DNA of 64,000 bases. It comes from Cupriavidus consociatus. Its GTDB lineage: Bacteria > Pseudomonadota > Gammaproteobacteria > Burkholderiales > Burkholderiaceae. A program made the translations under genes and the position numbers. Each line of letters starts with the position of its first letter. The first letter of the stretch is position 1. The stretch lies in assembly GCF_017814975.1 (NCBI RefSeq), contig NZ_JAGIQA010000032.1, positions 29,532 to 93,531 on the forward strand, in the 5' to 3' direction. The notes beneath the pieces are model-generated. The model had not been told where the DNA came from. It did not search any database and worked only from the letters and a program-made list of their open reading frames with translations. Positions 44,206 through 52,736 of the stretch are shown piece after piece.

Positions 44206-44382
44206 ATGAGGGCCCCCACGTTGCGCCACAAGGATGAGTCGGAGAAACCAAGGGTGCGTCCGGCACATCAGTCGCCGTCAAAAGTGGAAAATCCAATGCA
44301 TAGACCGGGGCCGGATAAACCGCCGCGCCAGCCAGGTCAGTTGGACATCGGACGGCCGCCAGAATCATCCGTTCAACAGTAG
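44206..44382 (+). CDS. Small hydrophilic Pro-rich protein
   Basis: 58 residues behind an excellent ribosome site (ATAAGGAGACGC). Charged and Pro-rich (KPRVRPAHQSPSK, RPGPDKPPRQPGQ) and likely disordered. Not recognised. The strong ribosome site is the main evidence that it is expressed. Confidence 0.5.
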   Translation: MRAPTLRHKDESEKPRVRPAHQSPSKVENPMHRPGPDKPPRQPGQLDIGRPPESSVQQ

Positions 44383-44541
44383 TTTGTCGAACTGACAATT
44401 CGAGAAGGCTTGAAGCAGCAGCACACAAATTTGAGCTCGGACCGAACTTTGCGTCGGGGCCGCCGCATCCTACAGTTTGCCAGCCCTTCGGCCGTGCGCG
44501 TCACGCTGCCGCAGCGGTGACGTTTCGTGACGGAGGGGCAG

Positions 44542-45624
44542 ATGAAGATTGCCCAGATTGCCCCATTGACTGAACGGTGTCCGCCGAGCACGTATGGGGG
44601 CACAGAACGCATCGTTTCCTATCTGACCGAGGAACTCGTGCAGCAGGGCCACGACGTCACGCTGTTTGCGAGCGGCGATTCGGTCACGCGTGCCAAACTG
44701 GTCCCGTGTTGCGACCTGGCATTGCGTCTGGACACCCGCGTCCAAGATCCGTTGCCCTATCATTTGATGATGGTGAGCCGTGTGATGGCGTACGCCGAGG
44801 ACTTCGACGTGCTGCACTTCCATATCGACATGCTGCATTTCCCGCTATTGGGGCGTATGTCGGTACGGTCTGTGACCACCTTGCACGGCCGCCTTGACCT
44901 GCCGGACCTGCAACCGTTCTATGCTTGCTTTCCGGATTTTTCGCTAGTGTCTGTTTCCACGGCCCAACGCCTGCCACTGCCCGTGTTGAACTGGGCCGGC
45001 ACCGTACACCACGGCCTGCCACCCGAGCTGCTGGCGTGCTGTGCCAACCCCCGCGGCGATTACCTGGCCTTCCTGGGTCGGATCTCGCCGGAAAAGCGCC
45101 CCGACCGGGCGATCGAAATTGCGCTGCGCGCCGGCATGCCCCTGAAAATCGCCGCCAAGGTCGACCGCGTCGATCGCTCTTATTGGGAGAGCACCATCGG
45201 CCCGCTGGTGGCGGCGCATCCGCACGTGGAGTACATCGGCGAGATTAACGAACGGGAAAAGAGCGCATTTCTCGGCAACGCGCGCGCGCTGCTGTTTCCA
45301 GTCGACTGGCCCGAGCCGTTCGGACTGGTCATGATCGAGGCCATGGCATGTGGGACGCCGGTGGTGGCGTTTTCTGCCGGATCTGTGTCAGAGATAATCG
45401 ATCCCGGCGTCAGCGGTTATGTCGTGCACGGCATCGACGAAGCGGTAGCGGCGGTGCATCGGGCCTCGGCGCTGCCACGGGCAGGTGTGCGCGCAGCCTT
45501 CGAAGCGCGCTTTACCGTGGCGCGGATGGCAAGTGACTACGTGCGCATCTATGGCAGCCTCGACAAATCTGGCGCGGCCGACGCGCCGGAGGGTGAATCT
45601 GGCGAACTGGCAGCGCTTGCCTGA
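44542..45624 (+). CDS. GT4 family glycosyltransferase
   Basis: 360 residues from ATG 44542 (GGAGGGGCAG upstream). Starts with KIAQIAPLTERCPPSTYGGTE, typical of GT4 retaining transferases (GT-B fold), with YLAFLGRISPEKRPD (about residue 170) and the E-x7-E motif EPFGLVMIE followed by AMACGTPVVAF (about 260). It uses a nucleotide-sugar donor in the cytosol. It is followed 17 bases later by a debranching-type enzyme, a pairing that suggests synthesis and trimming of an alpha-glucan or glycoside. Confidence 0.92.
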   Translation: MKIAQIAPLTERCPPSTYGGTERIVSYLTEELVQQGHDVTLFASGDSVTRAKLVPCCDLALRLDTRVQDPLPYHLMMVSRVMAYAEDFDVLHFHIDMLHFPLLGRMSVRSVTTLHGRLDLPDLQPFYACFPDFSLVSVSTAQRLPLPVLNWAGTVHHGLPPELLACCANPRGDYLAFLGRISPEKRPDRAIEIALRAGMPLKIAAKVDRVDRSYWESTIGPLVAAHPHVEYIGEINEREKSAFLGNARALLFPVDWPEPFGLVMIEAMACGTPVVAFSAGSVSEIIDPGVSGYVVHGIDEAVAAVHRASALPRAGVRAAFEARFTVARMASDYVRIYGSLDKSGAADAPEGESGELAALA

Positions 45625-45641
45625 ATGGAGGGACCTCATCG

Positions 45642-47855
45642 ATGCACGTCGACCCGTCTACCAAAATCGCTGGCGCCCCGGGGCAGACCGGTGGCGCCGC
45701 ACAGGTTGCGCAGTTCTATATCCCCGCGGCCGCATCGCTGCAGGAGCGCCGCCCGCGCACGCTCAAGCATGGCGACACCTTCGCGCTGTTCGATCACAAC
45801 GGTGACGCCATCGGCGCGCCCGGCAGCCCAGAGGGATTGTTCCACTTCGATACCCGGCATCTTTCCTACCTACGCCTGACCATTGACGGCGCATACCCAA
45901 TGCTGCTGTCGTCAACCCTGCGGGACGACAACGCCGCACTGACCTGCGACTTGACCAATCCCGACCTGTTCGACGACCAAGGGCTGCTTCGCCTCGAACA
46001 TGACTTGATACACCTGCGACGCACGCGCTTCCTCTGGGACGGCGCCTGCTATGAGCGCCTGACCGTGAGCAACTTTGACGATGTGCCGCGGCGCGTGCGC
46101 ATCGACATCGCCTTCGAAGCGGATTTTGCCGACTTGTTCGAAGTGCGCGGCACGCGGCGTTTGCGCCGTGGCACCATACATGCGCCGGCGGTGACAACCG
46201 ACGCTGTCACCCTCAGCTACACGGGACTGGACGAGACGCGGCGCGAAACCCAACTGAGTTTCGATCCCGCACCTGAGCAGCTTACTGGCAGCGGCGCCAG
46301 CTTCCTGCTGGTACTGGAGCCGTTTGAAACTCAGGCGCTGCGCCTGGCAATCCGCTGTGCGTCGTTGCAAGTGAAGCGCACAGCGCCGAAGTCGTTCTTT
46401 GGCGCGCTGCGAGAGTCGCGGCGCGAGCTGCGGCATGCGTCGCGCCGGGCCGCATCAATTCTTACCTCAAACGAGCTGTTCAACGACGTGGCGCGGCGCA
46501 GCGTGTCAGATCTCTACATGCTGCTGACCAATACAGTGCATGGCCCGTACCCGTATGCCGGCATCCCCTGGTTCAGTACGGTGTTCGGCCGGGATGCATT
46601 GATCACCGCGCTGCAGACACTGTGGCTCGATCCCGAGATCGCGGGCGGTGTGCTGCGCCACCTGGCCGCGCTGCAAGCGCAGCTCCCCGACCCGCAGGCG
46701 GATGCGCAACCGGGCAAGATCCTGCACGAAATGCGACACGGCGAGATGGCACGGCTGGGCGAAGTCCCGTTCGCGCTTTATTACGGCAGCGTCGACGCTA
46801 CGCCGCTCTTTGTGCTGCTGGCTGGCGCCTATCTGCGTCGCACCGGCGATGTCGACACTATCCGCTCGCTATGGCCGAATATCGCGGCCGCGCTGCGCTG
46901 GATCCGCGACGACGGCGATGGCGATGGCGACCTTTTCGTCGAATATGGGCGGCAGTCGCCGGAGGGGCTCATCAACCAGGGATGGAAAGACAGCCGCGAC
47001 TCGGTGTTCCATGAAGACGGCCGCCTGGCGCCGGGGCCGATCGCGCTGGCCGAGGTCCAGGCCTACACCTATGGCGCCTGGCAGGCTGCGGCAGCCATGT
47101 GCACGGCCCTTGGCGACACCGAAGGTGCCGCGACCTACGCCGGCAAGGCCGAGATGTTGCGCGATGCCTTCGACGCACGCTTCTATGATGCGGCCCTCGG
47201 CACCTATGTACTTGCGCTGGACGGCGACAAGCGCCCCTGCCGGGTCCGCTCGTCCAATGCCGGCCACACGCTCCTTACCGGCATCGCCCTGGCTGAGCGC
47301 GCGCCCGCCGTGGTGGCAACGCTGATGGAAAGCGCTTCCTTCTGCGGCTGGGGCATACGAACCGTCGCGGCCGACGCCGCGCGTTTCAACCCGATGAGCT
47401 ACCACAACGGCTCGGTATGGCCACATGACAATGCGCTGATTGCCGCCGGCCTGGCGCGTTACGGCTACCATCGCGAAGCTAGCCGCCTCTTCGAAGGCTT
47501 GTTCGCTGCATCGAGCTATATCGACTTGCGCCGACTGCCGGAGCTGTTCTGCGGATTCCCACGCCAGCGCAGCCAGGGGCCTACCTTCTACCCCGTGGCC
47601 TGCGCGCCACAGGCATGGGCGGCCGCGGCACCGCTGCTGATGCTGCAAGCCTGCCTTGGCCTTGATTTCGATACGAACGAGCCTGCCATCACCTTCGAGA
47701 ACCCGTCGCTACCGCCATTCCTCGACGAAGTGGTGTTCCGCAACCTCGCTGTAAGCGGTGGCAGCGCTGACGTTGCCGTGCGCCGTTCGGGTGAGCGAGT
47801 CGTAGTCGACGTGCTGGACCGAAAAGGGCCGGTCAGGGTGCTGACGCGTAACTAA
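45642..47855 (+). CDS. Amylo-alpha-1,6-glucosidase / glycogen-debranching-type protein
   Basis: 737 residues. N-terminal beta domain (GDE N-terminal type: SPEGLFHFDTRHLSYLRL, about residues 60-85) and C-terminal (alpha/alpha)6 toroid with GIPWFSTVFGRDALITALQ (about 308), INQGWKDSRDSVFHEDG (about 445) and MSYHNGSVWPHDNALIAAGL (about 585), all typical of the bacterial amylo-alpha-1,6-glucosidase family. The start ATG 45642 follows GGAGGGACC. It probably hydrolyses alpha-1,6 or other alpha-glucosidic bonds made with the aid of the upstream GT4 enzyme; the precise substrate is open. Confidence 0.9.
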   Translation: MHVDPSTKIAGAPGQTGGAAQVAQFYIPAAASLQERRPRTLKHGDTFALFDHNGDAIGAPGSPEGLFHFDTRHLSYLRLTIDGAYPMLLSSTLRDDNAALTCDLTNPDLFDDQGLLRLEHDLIHLRRTRFLWDGACYERLTVSNFDDVPRRVRIDIAFEADFADLFEVRGTRRLRRGTIHAPAVTTDAVTLSYTGLDETRRETQLSFDPAPEQLTGSGASFLLVLEPFETQALRLAIRCASLQVKRTAPKSFFGALRESRRELRHASRRAASILTSNELFNDVARRSVSDLYMLLTNTVHGPYPYAGIPWFSTVFGRDALITALQTLWLDPEIAGGVLRHLAALQAQLPDPQADAQPGKILHEMRHGEMARLGEVPFALYYGSVDATPLFVLLAGAYLRRTGDVDTIRSLWPNIAAALRWIRDDGDGDGDLFVEYGRQSPEGLINQGWKDSRDSVFHEDGRLAPGPIALAEVQAYTYGAWQAAAAMCTALGDTEGAATYAGKAEMLRDAFDARFYDAALGTYVLALDGDKRPCRVRSSNAGHTLLTGIALAERAPAVVATLMESASFCGWGIRTVAADAARFNPMSYHNGSVWPHDNALIAAGLARYGYHREASRLFEGLFAASSYIDLRRLPELFCGFPRQRSQGPTFYPVACAPQAWAAAAPLLMLQACLGLDFDTNEPAITFENPSLPPFLDEVVFRNLAVSGGSADVAVRRSGERVVVDVLDRKGPVRVLTRN

Positions 47856-47960
47856 GAATTGGCGAAACGACAGCGTCGATGGCGCCTGGATGGCGCGCCT
47901 GCACGGATCAGCCGTCACAGTTCTCTCTGTCGCCTGGCATATCTTAAAGAGGACGAGCAA

Positions 47961-47987
47961 GAACGGCGGCGCCATGCACCGCCGTTC
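47961..47987. terminator. Hairpin between convergent genes
   Basis: GAACGGCGG (47961-47969) pairs perfectly with CCGCCGTTC (47979-47987). No T run, but its position between convergent coding ends suggests bidirectional termination. Confidence 0.45.
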
Positions 47988-48001
47988 CCGCGTCTTGCCG
48001 C

Positions 48002-48215
48002 TTAGCCGATCGAGACATCGATCCTCCGCGGCTTGGCCTCTTCGCGCCGTGGGATGGTCACCTTCAGCACGCTGTCTTGCAGGTTGGCTTCGATGCGCGA
48101 GGCATCGAGGTCAGGACTAAGCGTGAAGCTGCGCGCGTATCTCGGCTGCCGTACCTCGGCATGCTGCACGCGCAGGCCCGGAGGCGTAGGCACTACGGCT
48201 TCCCCCCCACCCTCT
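48002..48215 (-). pseudogene. Hsp20/alpha-crystallin remnant (C-terminal half)
   Basis: Only the second half of an Hsp20 alpha-crystallin domain remains: EAVVPTPPGLRVQHAEVRQ, RYARSFTLSPDLDASRIEAN and VLKVTIPRREEAKPRRI, ending at a stop at 48002. The upstream minus-strand sequence does not continue the domain (no N-terminal strand, no start with ribosome site), so the gene was cut by a rearrangement near 48215. Confidence 0.82.
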
Positions 48216-48307
48216 TCCCCCGCCCATGCCTTCCGACGTGCTTTGCAAATCAGGTTCAGATTGTGGCAGCCCGCCGCCAGCTCACCTGGCGTGCGGGCAT
48301 CCGGATA

Positions 48308-49732
48308 TCAGCGAGCTACGCGCCGGACCACCGGCGGCTTCCACGTACCGTCCAGCGCCTCGGGCTTGGGCAGGTAAAGGCGAAGGTTCATCGAAAAGCT
48401 GCCTGCCGCCGGCGTGGGCAACCAGTTGGATTCGGCGCCCTTGGGCGGGTTGCGCTGGATCACCAGATCCAACGAGCCATCGGCGTTGTACTTGAGAGAA
48501 TCCCGATCGCCGATGGCGAAGCGGTGGATCGGATTGGATGCAAAGAATTGCCGCTCGTTGTACATCGTCAGCGACCAGAAGGTGCGCGCCGGCGGCAATT
48601 GCTCCTTGTCGAAGTGGATCACGTACTTCGCCGCACTGTCGAAGGGCTTGCCGTCAGCGTCCGTCATCGCAAACGGATAAACCGCGTCTTCCACCGGATT
48701 TGCGCCCAGGCCAACCAGGGCGATCATCGCTCGCCGGAGGTAGTCGGTCCCATATGTACCGATCGGGTTGCCGATCATTCGCCAGCCGTTGGCTACGGAG
48801 CCGGCGCGAGGCAGCGCTTGGGCGATCTCCTTCCGCGCGGCCTCGGGAGCGGCCCGGAGCGCAGCTTGCATTTCTGGCGCCAGACGGTTCATATCGAAGG
48901 ACTGTCCTGGCACCAGCCCAATGCGGGCGATGCGGTCAAGAACTGGATAGTCGTTCGCGTGCGGCGGGTTGTCCTTCATCAACTCGGCAAACATGGCGAA
49001 GTAGCTCGCGGTGTCCATTCTTGCCACCTGTTCCACCGGCGCGCTCATGTCCTGCTGGGTGTTCATTTTGCCCTTGGGTGGCATGTATCCGGGCTTGCCC
49101 CAGGCGCTGAGCGGCGTGGCCTTGAGGCCGGCCTGGAACTTGTGCACGGATGCGTAATCGGCAACGCCGTTGGTCTGCGTCCGGCCGATCATCCAGCCGA
49201 CGGCTGTCGGTGAGACATAGGTGGGCATGCCGACCGGAAGCTTGCCATGCCAGCGCGGGCCAACAATGGCAAACTGCTGCGGGCCATTGCCGGTTGTGCG
49301 CGTACCGGGAGAGGTAAAGACATCCGTCCACATGTCGAGCACCGGGAGCAGATAGTAGCGACCACCGGAATCCGGAACGGAAATGATGAGCGGCTCACGT
49401 GTGACGTCGAACCACAGCGAGGAGTACAGGGTGTCAGCGTTCGGGCGAACCACTGCGTCGAACTTGTCGTCGGGGAAGGCGGCCGCCTGCGCGAACTGGT
49501 TCATCGGTGCGCGAATACCGCCGTTGGGATCCGGTGCTTCGACGTTGGTCGAAACGCGTCGCGTCACTTCCATCAGTACCATCGGATAGGCGTAGATGTA
49601 GGCTTCCTTGGCAATTTCCTGCGCGTCGGCGGCATCTGGTGCTGCCGTGCCCGCGTTTGCCTGAAATACTGCTGCCCCAAGCAGCGCGACAAAAGCGTGC
49701 CGAAGCCACGGTGTGCGAGTCAGTGCGATCAT
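48308..49732 (-). CDS. DUF1254/DUF1214 exported protein
   Basis: 474 residues from ATG 49732 with AGGAGGAGAC directly upstream; a much longer open frame upstream is disregarded. The signal peptide ends at FQANAGTAA. The DUF1254 domain has AYIYAYPMVLMEVTRR and NADTLYSSLWFDVTREP, and the C-terminal DUF1214 domain has FWSLTMYNERQFFASNP and GAESNWLPTP. These proteins are abundant in environmental proteobacteria and are of unknown function, presumably periplasmic. It is alone in its orientation. Confidence 0.92.
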   Translation of the reverse strand: MIALTRTPWLRHAFVALLGAAVFQANAGTAAPDAADAQEIAKEAYIYAYPMVLMEVTRRVSTNVEAPDPNGGIRAPMNQFAQAAAFPDDKFDAVVRPNADTLYSSLWFDVTREPLIISVPDSGGRYYLLPVLDMWTDVFTSPGTRTTGNGPQQFAIVGPRWHGKLPVGMPTYVSPTAVGWMIGRTQTNGVADYASVHKFQAGLKATPLSAWGKPGYMPPKGKMNTQQDMSAPVEQVARMDTASYFAMFAELMKDNPPHANDYPVLDRIARIGLVPGQSFDMNRLAPEMQAALRAAPEAARKEIAQALPRAGSVANGWRMIGNPIGTYGTDYLRRAMIALVGLGANPVEDAVYPFAMTDADGKPFDSAAKYVIHFDKEQLPPARTFWSLTMYNERQFFASNPIHRFAIGDRDSLKYNADGSLDLVIQRNPPKGAESNWLPTPAAGSFSMNLRLYLPKPEALDGTWKPPVVRRVAR

Positions 49733-50102
49733 GTCTCCTCCTGACTGTTGTGGAGTGTTTATGTCTACTTTATGGCATCGAGGTAGCCGTTCTTCCCGGC
49801 GTCGCTGATCGTCATCGACCTGACCAGCGTGCGTGAAATGCGCTTGAGGTGATACATCGGCCTGGCGTAGGGACCGACCAGTACCAGTGGGCGGCCGTTG
49901 CGTGCCGGATTCCCCCAGCGGGCGCGAGTGGCGTCGCCGCACAAGGAATGCGCCGGCGGGCACCGCAGCAACCCCCATCAATGGGCCCTTGCGTAGGTGC
50001 TGGATCTCTAGTTTGCTGAGGTACTACGCTGACCGCGAATAGTAGTCATCGGAGCCGCGTGCAATATCTCCGCGTGGGAAGTAAGTCGCGCGGTCAGAAC
50101 GG
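49733..50102. other. Intergenic, 370 bp
   Basis: A minus-strand frame at 49765-49971 contains a mildly protein-like segment (RPLVLVGPYARPMYHLKR) but lacks a start with ribosome site and any known domain. Not called. Confidence 0.3.
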
Positions 50103-50579
50103 TCAACCCTCGAAGGTCGACAAATCCCTGGGCTTGATGCCGTTGGCCTCGCAATAATTGAGATAACGGTCCATCGAGGTTTTCCAGTTCTCGACGGCGA
50201 TAATGTTGTCCTTGTCGTCGAGGTACAGCAACTCACCAGCCACGATGTTGAAGGTAATGATGTCCGGGCCTTCGGTATACGCTGCCTCGGGCGTGTGTCG
50301 CGTCGAGGCGGTCTCGTACACAACGCTGCCGGCATGGGCGATCCAGTCGTGCTCCTTGTAGCGCCAGCTTCCCTGGACCGTATAAACGATGACAGTTCCG
50401 GTGTGGTGATGGCGTGGCATTTCCATGCCACCGGGTGCCTTCAGCAACGTAATGGTTTCCCCCCGTACCGGATCGATCTTGAAGTACTTGATCATCACGT
50501 CGTTGCTGTATGGCGCAAACGGCATCCACGGGCTATCGTTGCCGTCCAGGCAGCCGGTGTTGATGGATTCGAATAGCAT
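50103..50579 (-). CDS. Cupin dioxygenase (2,4'-dihydroxyacetophenone dioxygenase-like)
   Basis: 158 residues, AAAAGGAGACAG before the ATG. Cupin metal motif PRHHHTGTVIVYTVQGSWRY (three adjacent His, residues about 56-58, with the following Glu/His region ETASTRHTPEA). The overall plan matches the family of 2,4'-dihydroxyacetophenone dioxygenase, which cleaves an aliphatic C-C bond next to a ketone. It is divergent from an AraC regulator with paired operators in between, so it is probably induced by its substrate. Confidence 0.88.
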   Translation of the reverse strand: MLFESINTGCLDGNDSPWMPFAPYSNDVMIKYFKIDPVRGETITLLKAPGGMEMPRHHHTGTVIVYTVQGSWRYKEHDWIAHAGSVVYETASTRHTPEAAYTEGPDIITFNIVAGELLYLDDKDNIIAVENWKTSMDRYLNYCEANGIKPRDLSTFEG

Positions 50580-50665
50580 GAACTGTCTCCTTTTGTTGCC
50601 TCACCCTGGACGGATGGGGCTCGGTTCAGGTAGCCATTCTGGGGAGATCGGCTCGCGCTGACTTG

Positions 50666-50699
50666 TCATTTTCAGACAGCGTCCTATCATTTTCAGACA
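50666..50699. promoter_or_regulatory. Paired direct-repeat operator (AraC-type)
   Basis: TCATTTTCAGACA occurs at 50666-50678 and 50687-50699, exactly 21 bp apart, two turns of the helix. Located between the divergent cupin and AraC genes, it fits two tandem AraC-family half sites. Confidence 0.7.
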
Positions 50700-50736
50700 C
50701 TACTTCGGCGCTGTACTCCGGCACTATTTCCCTGTC

Positions 50737-51780
50737 ATGGCTAATTTGAAAGCCGCCGCCCGCCCCCTGTTACCCGCTCGCTATTTCCTACTGATGAGCG
50801 ATTACTTCAAGTCTGTCGGCACTTCGCTGGAGGACCTGCTGCGCGCGGTGGACATTGATCCTGACCGGTTCAGGAAAACGGATTTCGGCCTCACCACCGC
50901 GCAGATCGATCGTTTGCTGGCAGAAGCCGTGCGCGTGACTGGACGTAGCGACGTTGGCTTTGAATGGGGTTGCCGCCTGAAGCTGAACTCGCACGATATC
51001 CTGGGGTACGCCATGCTCTCGTGCACCACGCTGGACCAACTGCTGCGCACGTGTTCCCGCTACTACAGGCTTCTGACACCCATGTTCAGAATGAGTTATC
51101 AGCGCAGCGGCAATCACGTCGAAATCGTCTATCGCCCGGCGCTGCCAATGACCAAGGAAACGCTGAACCTGATGCAGGAGGCGATTGCCGTTTCGACGCA
51201 CCTGCAATGCAAATCCTTGTTGCGCAATCCCTCGTCCGTCTATGACATCTATATGTCGATGGAAGCACCACCGCATGCGGCACGCTATCGCGAGCTGGCA
51301 CCTGCGCGCGTGCATTTCGGCGCGTCGTCGCTGCCGGAGATCCGCATGATGGCCGATACGTGGAGCCTGGACGCGGCGCTTCCGATGGCCGACGCGCATG
51401 CCGTACGCATGGCGGAGGAGCGATGCCGGGCGCTGCTGCAAAAGTACAGTGAACAGGGCAACTGGACCGAATGGGTGGTCATGATGTTGAACGAAGCCGA
51501 GGACAGCCAGCCTACGCTGGAAGAGCTTGCTGGCTTGCTCGGCATCTCGGCGCGCACCCTGGACCGTTACCTGAAGAAGGAAGACAGCAGTTTCCGCGAC
51601 CTCGGTACTGAAGTGCGCAACGGACGCGCGCGGAAGCTGCTGCTTGAGGGAAAGCTCCCAATTTCGCAGATCGCTTACCGGCTCGGATTTACCGACGTTG
51701 CCAACTTCAGCAGAGCCTTCCGTCGGGCCAATGGCGTCAGCCCATCTGATTTTCGAGGGGGCAACTCGGAAGGCCGGTAA
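50737..51780 (+). CDS. AraC-family regulator with arabinose-binding-like (AraC_binding_2) domain
   Basis: 347 residues, typical of OruR/ArgR-like AraC regulators. The N-terminal effector domain (residues 20-230) is followed by the C-terminal double helix-turn-helix: PTLEELAGLLGISARTLDRYL (first) and ISQIAYRLGFTDVANFSRAF (second, the signature), ending R-R-A-N-G-V-S-P-S-D-F-R. It is divergent from the cupin dioxygenase and probably activates it through the 21-bp direct repeats at 50666-50699. No clear ribosome site before ATG 50737. Confidence 0.93.
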   Translation: MANLKAAARPLLPARYFLLMSDYFKSVGTSLEDLLRAVDIDPDRFRKTDFGLTTAQIDRLLAEAVRVTGRSDVGFEWGCRLKLNSHDILGYAMLSCTTLDQLLRTCSRYYRLLTPMFRMSYQRSGNHVEIVYRPALPMTKETLNLMQEAIAVSTHLQCKSLLRNPSSVYDIYMSMEAPPHAARYRELAPARVHFGASSLPEIRMMADTWSLDAALPMADAHAVRMAEERCRALLQKYSEQGNWTEWVVMMLNEAEDSQPTLEELAGLLGISARTLDRYLKKEDSSFRDLGTEVRNGRARKLLLEGKLPISQIAYRLGFTDVANFSRAFRRANGVSPSDFRGGNSEGR

Positions 51781-51926
51781 TTTTCACCAGGAACGCCCTG
51801 CCGGGAACGAACACCCCGGCAGCGCTACACAGGCAGAGGCCAACTGGTGGCTTCCGATTCCAGTGCCGGTAACCGTGCACCGTTCGTACCCTAAACGATT
51901 GTCCGTATCGGAATCACCATGCGGCT

Positions 51927-52110
51927 CACTTTGGCATGATATGAACGAAAATTGTCGTTCGTACCACTAGCCCGTTCAGCCCGCGCTCCCTATCCTGTGC
52001 TCGGTGGATCGCGGCCCCGACAGGGGGCAGAGTCCGCCAGAAACCTCAACTTACAGTGAGAGAGAAAGTGAAAGGCAAGCTACTGATGCTCCGCCCGGAC
52101 TTTGCTCAAG
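51927..52110 (+). repeat. 184-bp direct repeat, copy 1
   Basis: Matches 53871-54055 with scattered substitutions. It holds an operator-like palindrome, the promoter and the start of a DUF3088 gene. Confidence 0.88.
51943..51960. promoter_or_regulatory. Palindrome, copy 1 (putative Lrp operator)
   Basis: GAACGA-AAATTG-TCGTTC: perfect 6-bp arms around an AT-rich centre, the shape expected of an Lrp/AsnC site. Copy 2 at 53888-53903 has different arms but the same symmetry. Confidence 0.55.
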
Positions 52111-52135
52111 CCTCGGACTCAGCCAGCTAACGGAC

Positions 52136-52594
52136 ATGGACCGATACGACAAGCAAATCCTTGCCATCCTGCAGGAAGACGCAACCGTCCCCGTAACGGA
52201 AGTCGGGGACCGTGTCGGCCTGACTTCGACGCCCTGCTGGCGCCGCATCCAAAAGCTGGAAGAGGCCGGCATCATTCGCAAGCGCGTTGCATTGCTGGAT
52301 GCAGACGCGTTGAATGCCGGTGTCACAGTCTTTGTCTCGGTGCGTACCAGCCAGCACAACTTGAAATGGATCAAGCTGTTTCATGGATTAGTGGCATCGA
52401 TCCCGGAGGTGACCGAGTTTTACCGGATGGCCGGCGACACCGATTACCTGCTGCGCGTGGTAGTGCCTGATATCGCGGCCTATGATCGCGTCTATAAGAA
52501 GCTGATCCAAGGGGCGGAGCTTGCCGATGTTAGCTCCAGCTTTGCGATGGAACAGATCAAGTACACCACTGCGCTACCATTGGATTACGCGTAA
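52136..52594 (+). CDS. Lrp/AsnC-family regulator
   Basis: 152 residues from ATG 52136; the longer frame from 52004 lies in the duplicated leader. Helix-turn-helix at residues 5-50 (DKQILAILQEDATVPVTEVG, GLTSTPCWRRIQKLEEAG) and the RAM ligand domain (VTVFVSVRT, FYRMAGDTDYLLRVVVPD). Such regulators respond to amino acids and often control a neighbouring gene. The palindromes at 51943 and 53888 are candidate sites. Confidence 0.93.
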   Translation: MDRYDKQILAILQEDATVPVTEVGDRVGLTSTPCWRRIQKLEEAGIIRKRVALLDADALNAGVTVFVSVRTSQHNLKWIKLFHGLVASIPEVTEFYRMAGDTDYLLRVVVPDIAAYDRVYKKLIQGAELADVSSSFAMEQIKYTTALPLDYA

Positions 52595-52736
52595 GAGAGC
52601 GCCGGTCATCCAGGGCCGGCACCCGAAGAAAGCTACGATCTCTCCGCGTATAGGTGGCTCGATTGGATGGACACCTCCGTGCCACCGTGAATGGTCGCAA
52701 CGGCAACCGGGAAACCTGATCCGCCATTGGCCGGAA

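Larger units (their letters stand above)
51781..52135 (+). pseudogene. DUF3088 promoter and N-terminal fragment (duplicate)
   Basis: Bases 51927-52110 nearly repeat 53871-54055. They include the leader and the first codons of a DUF3088 gene (GTG-started VKGKLLMLRPDFAQ), which here stop after about 20 codons at TAA 52128-52130. The downstream part of that gene is absent and an Lrp regulator follows instead. Confidence 0.8.
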
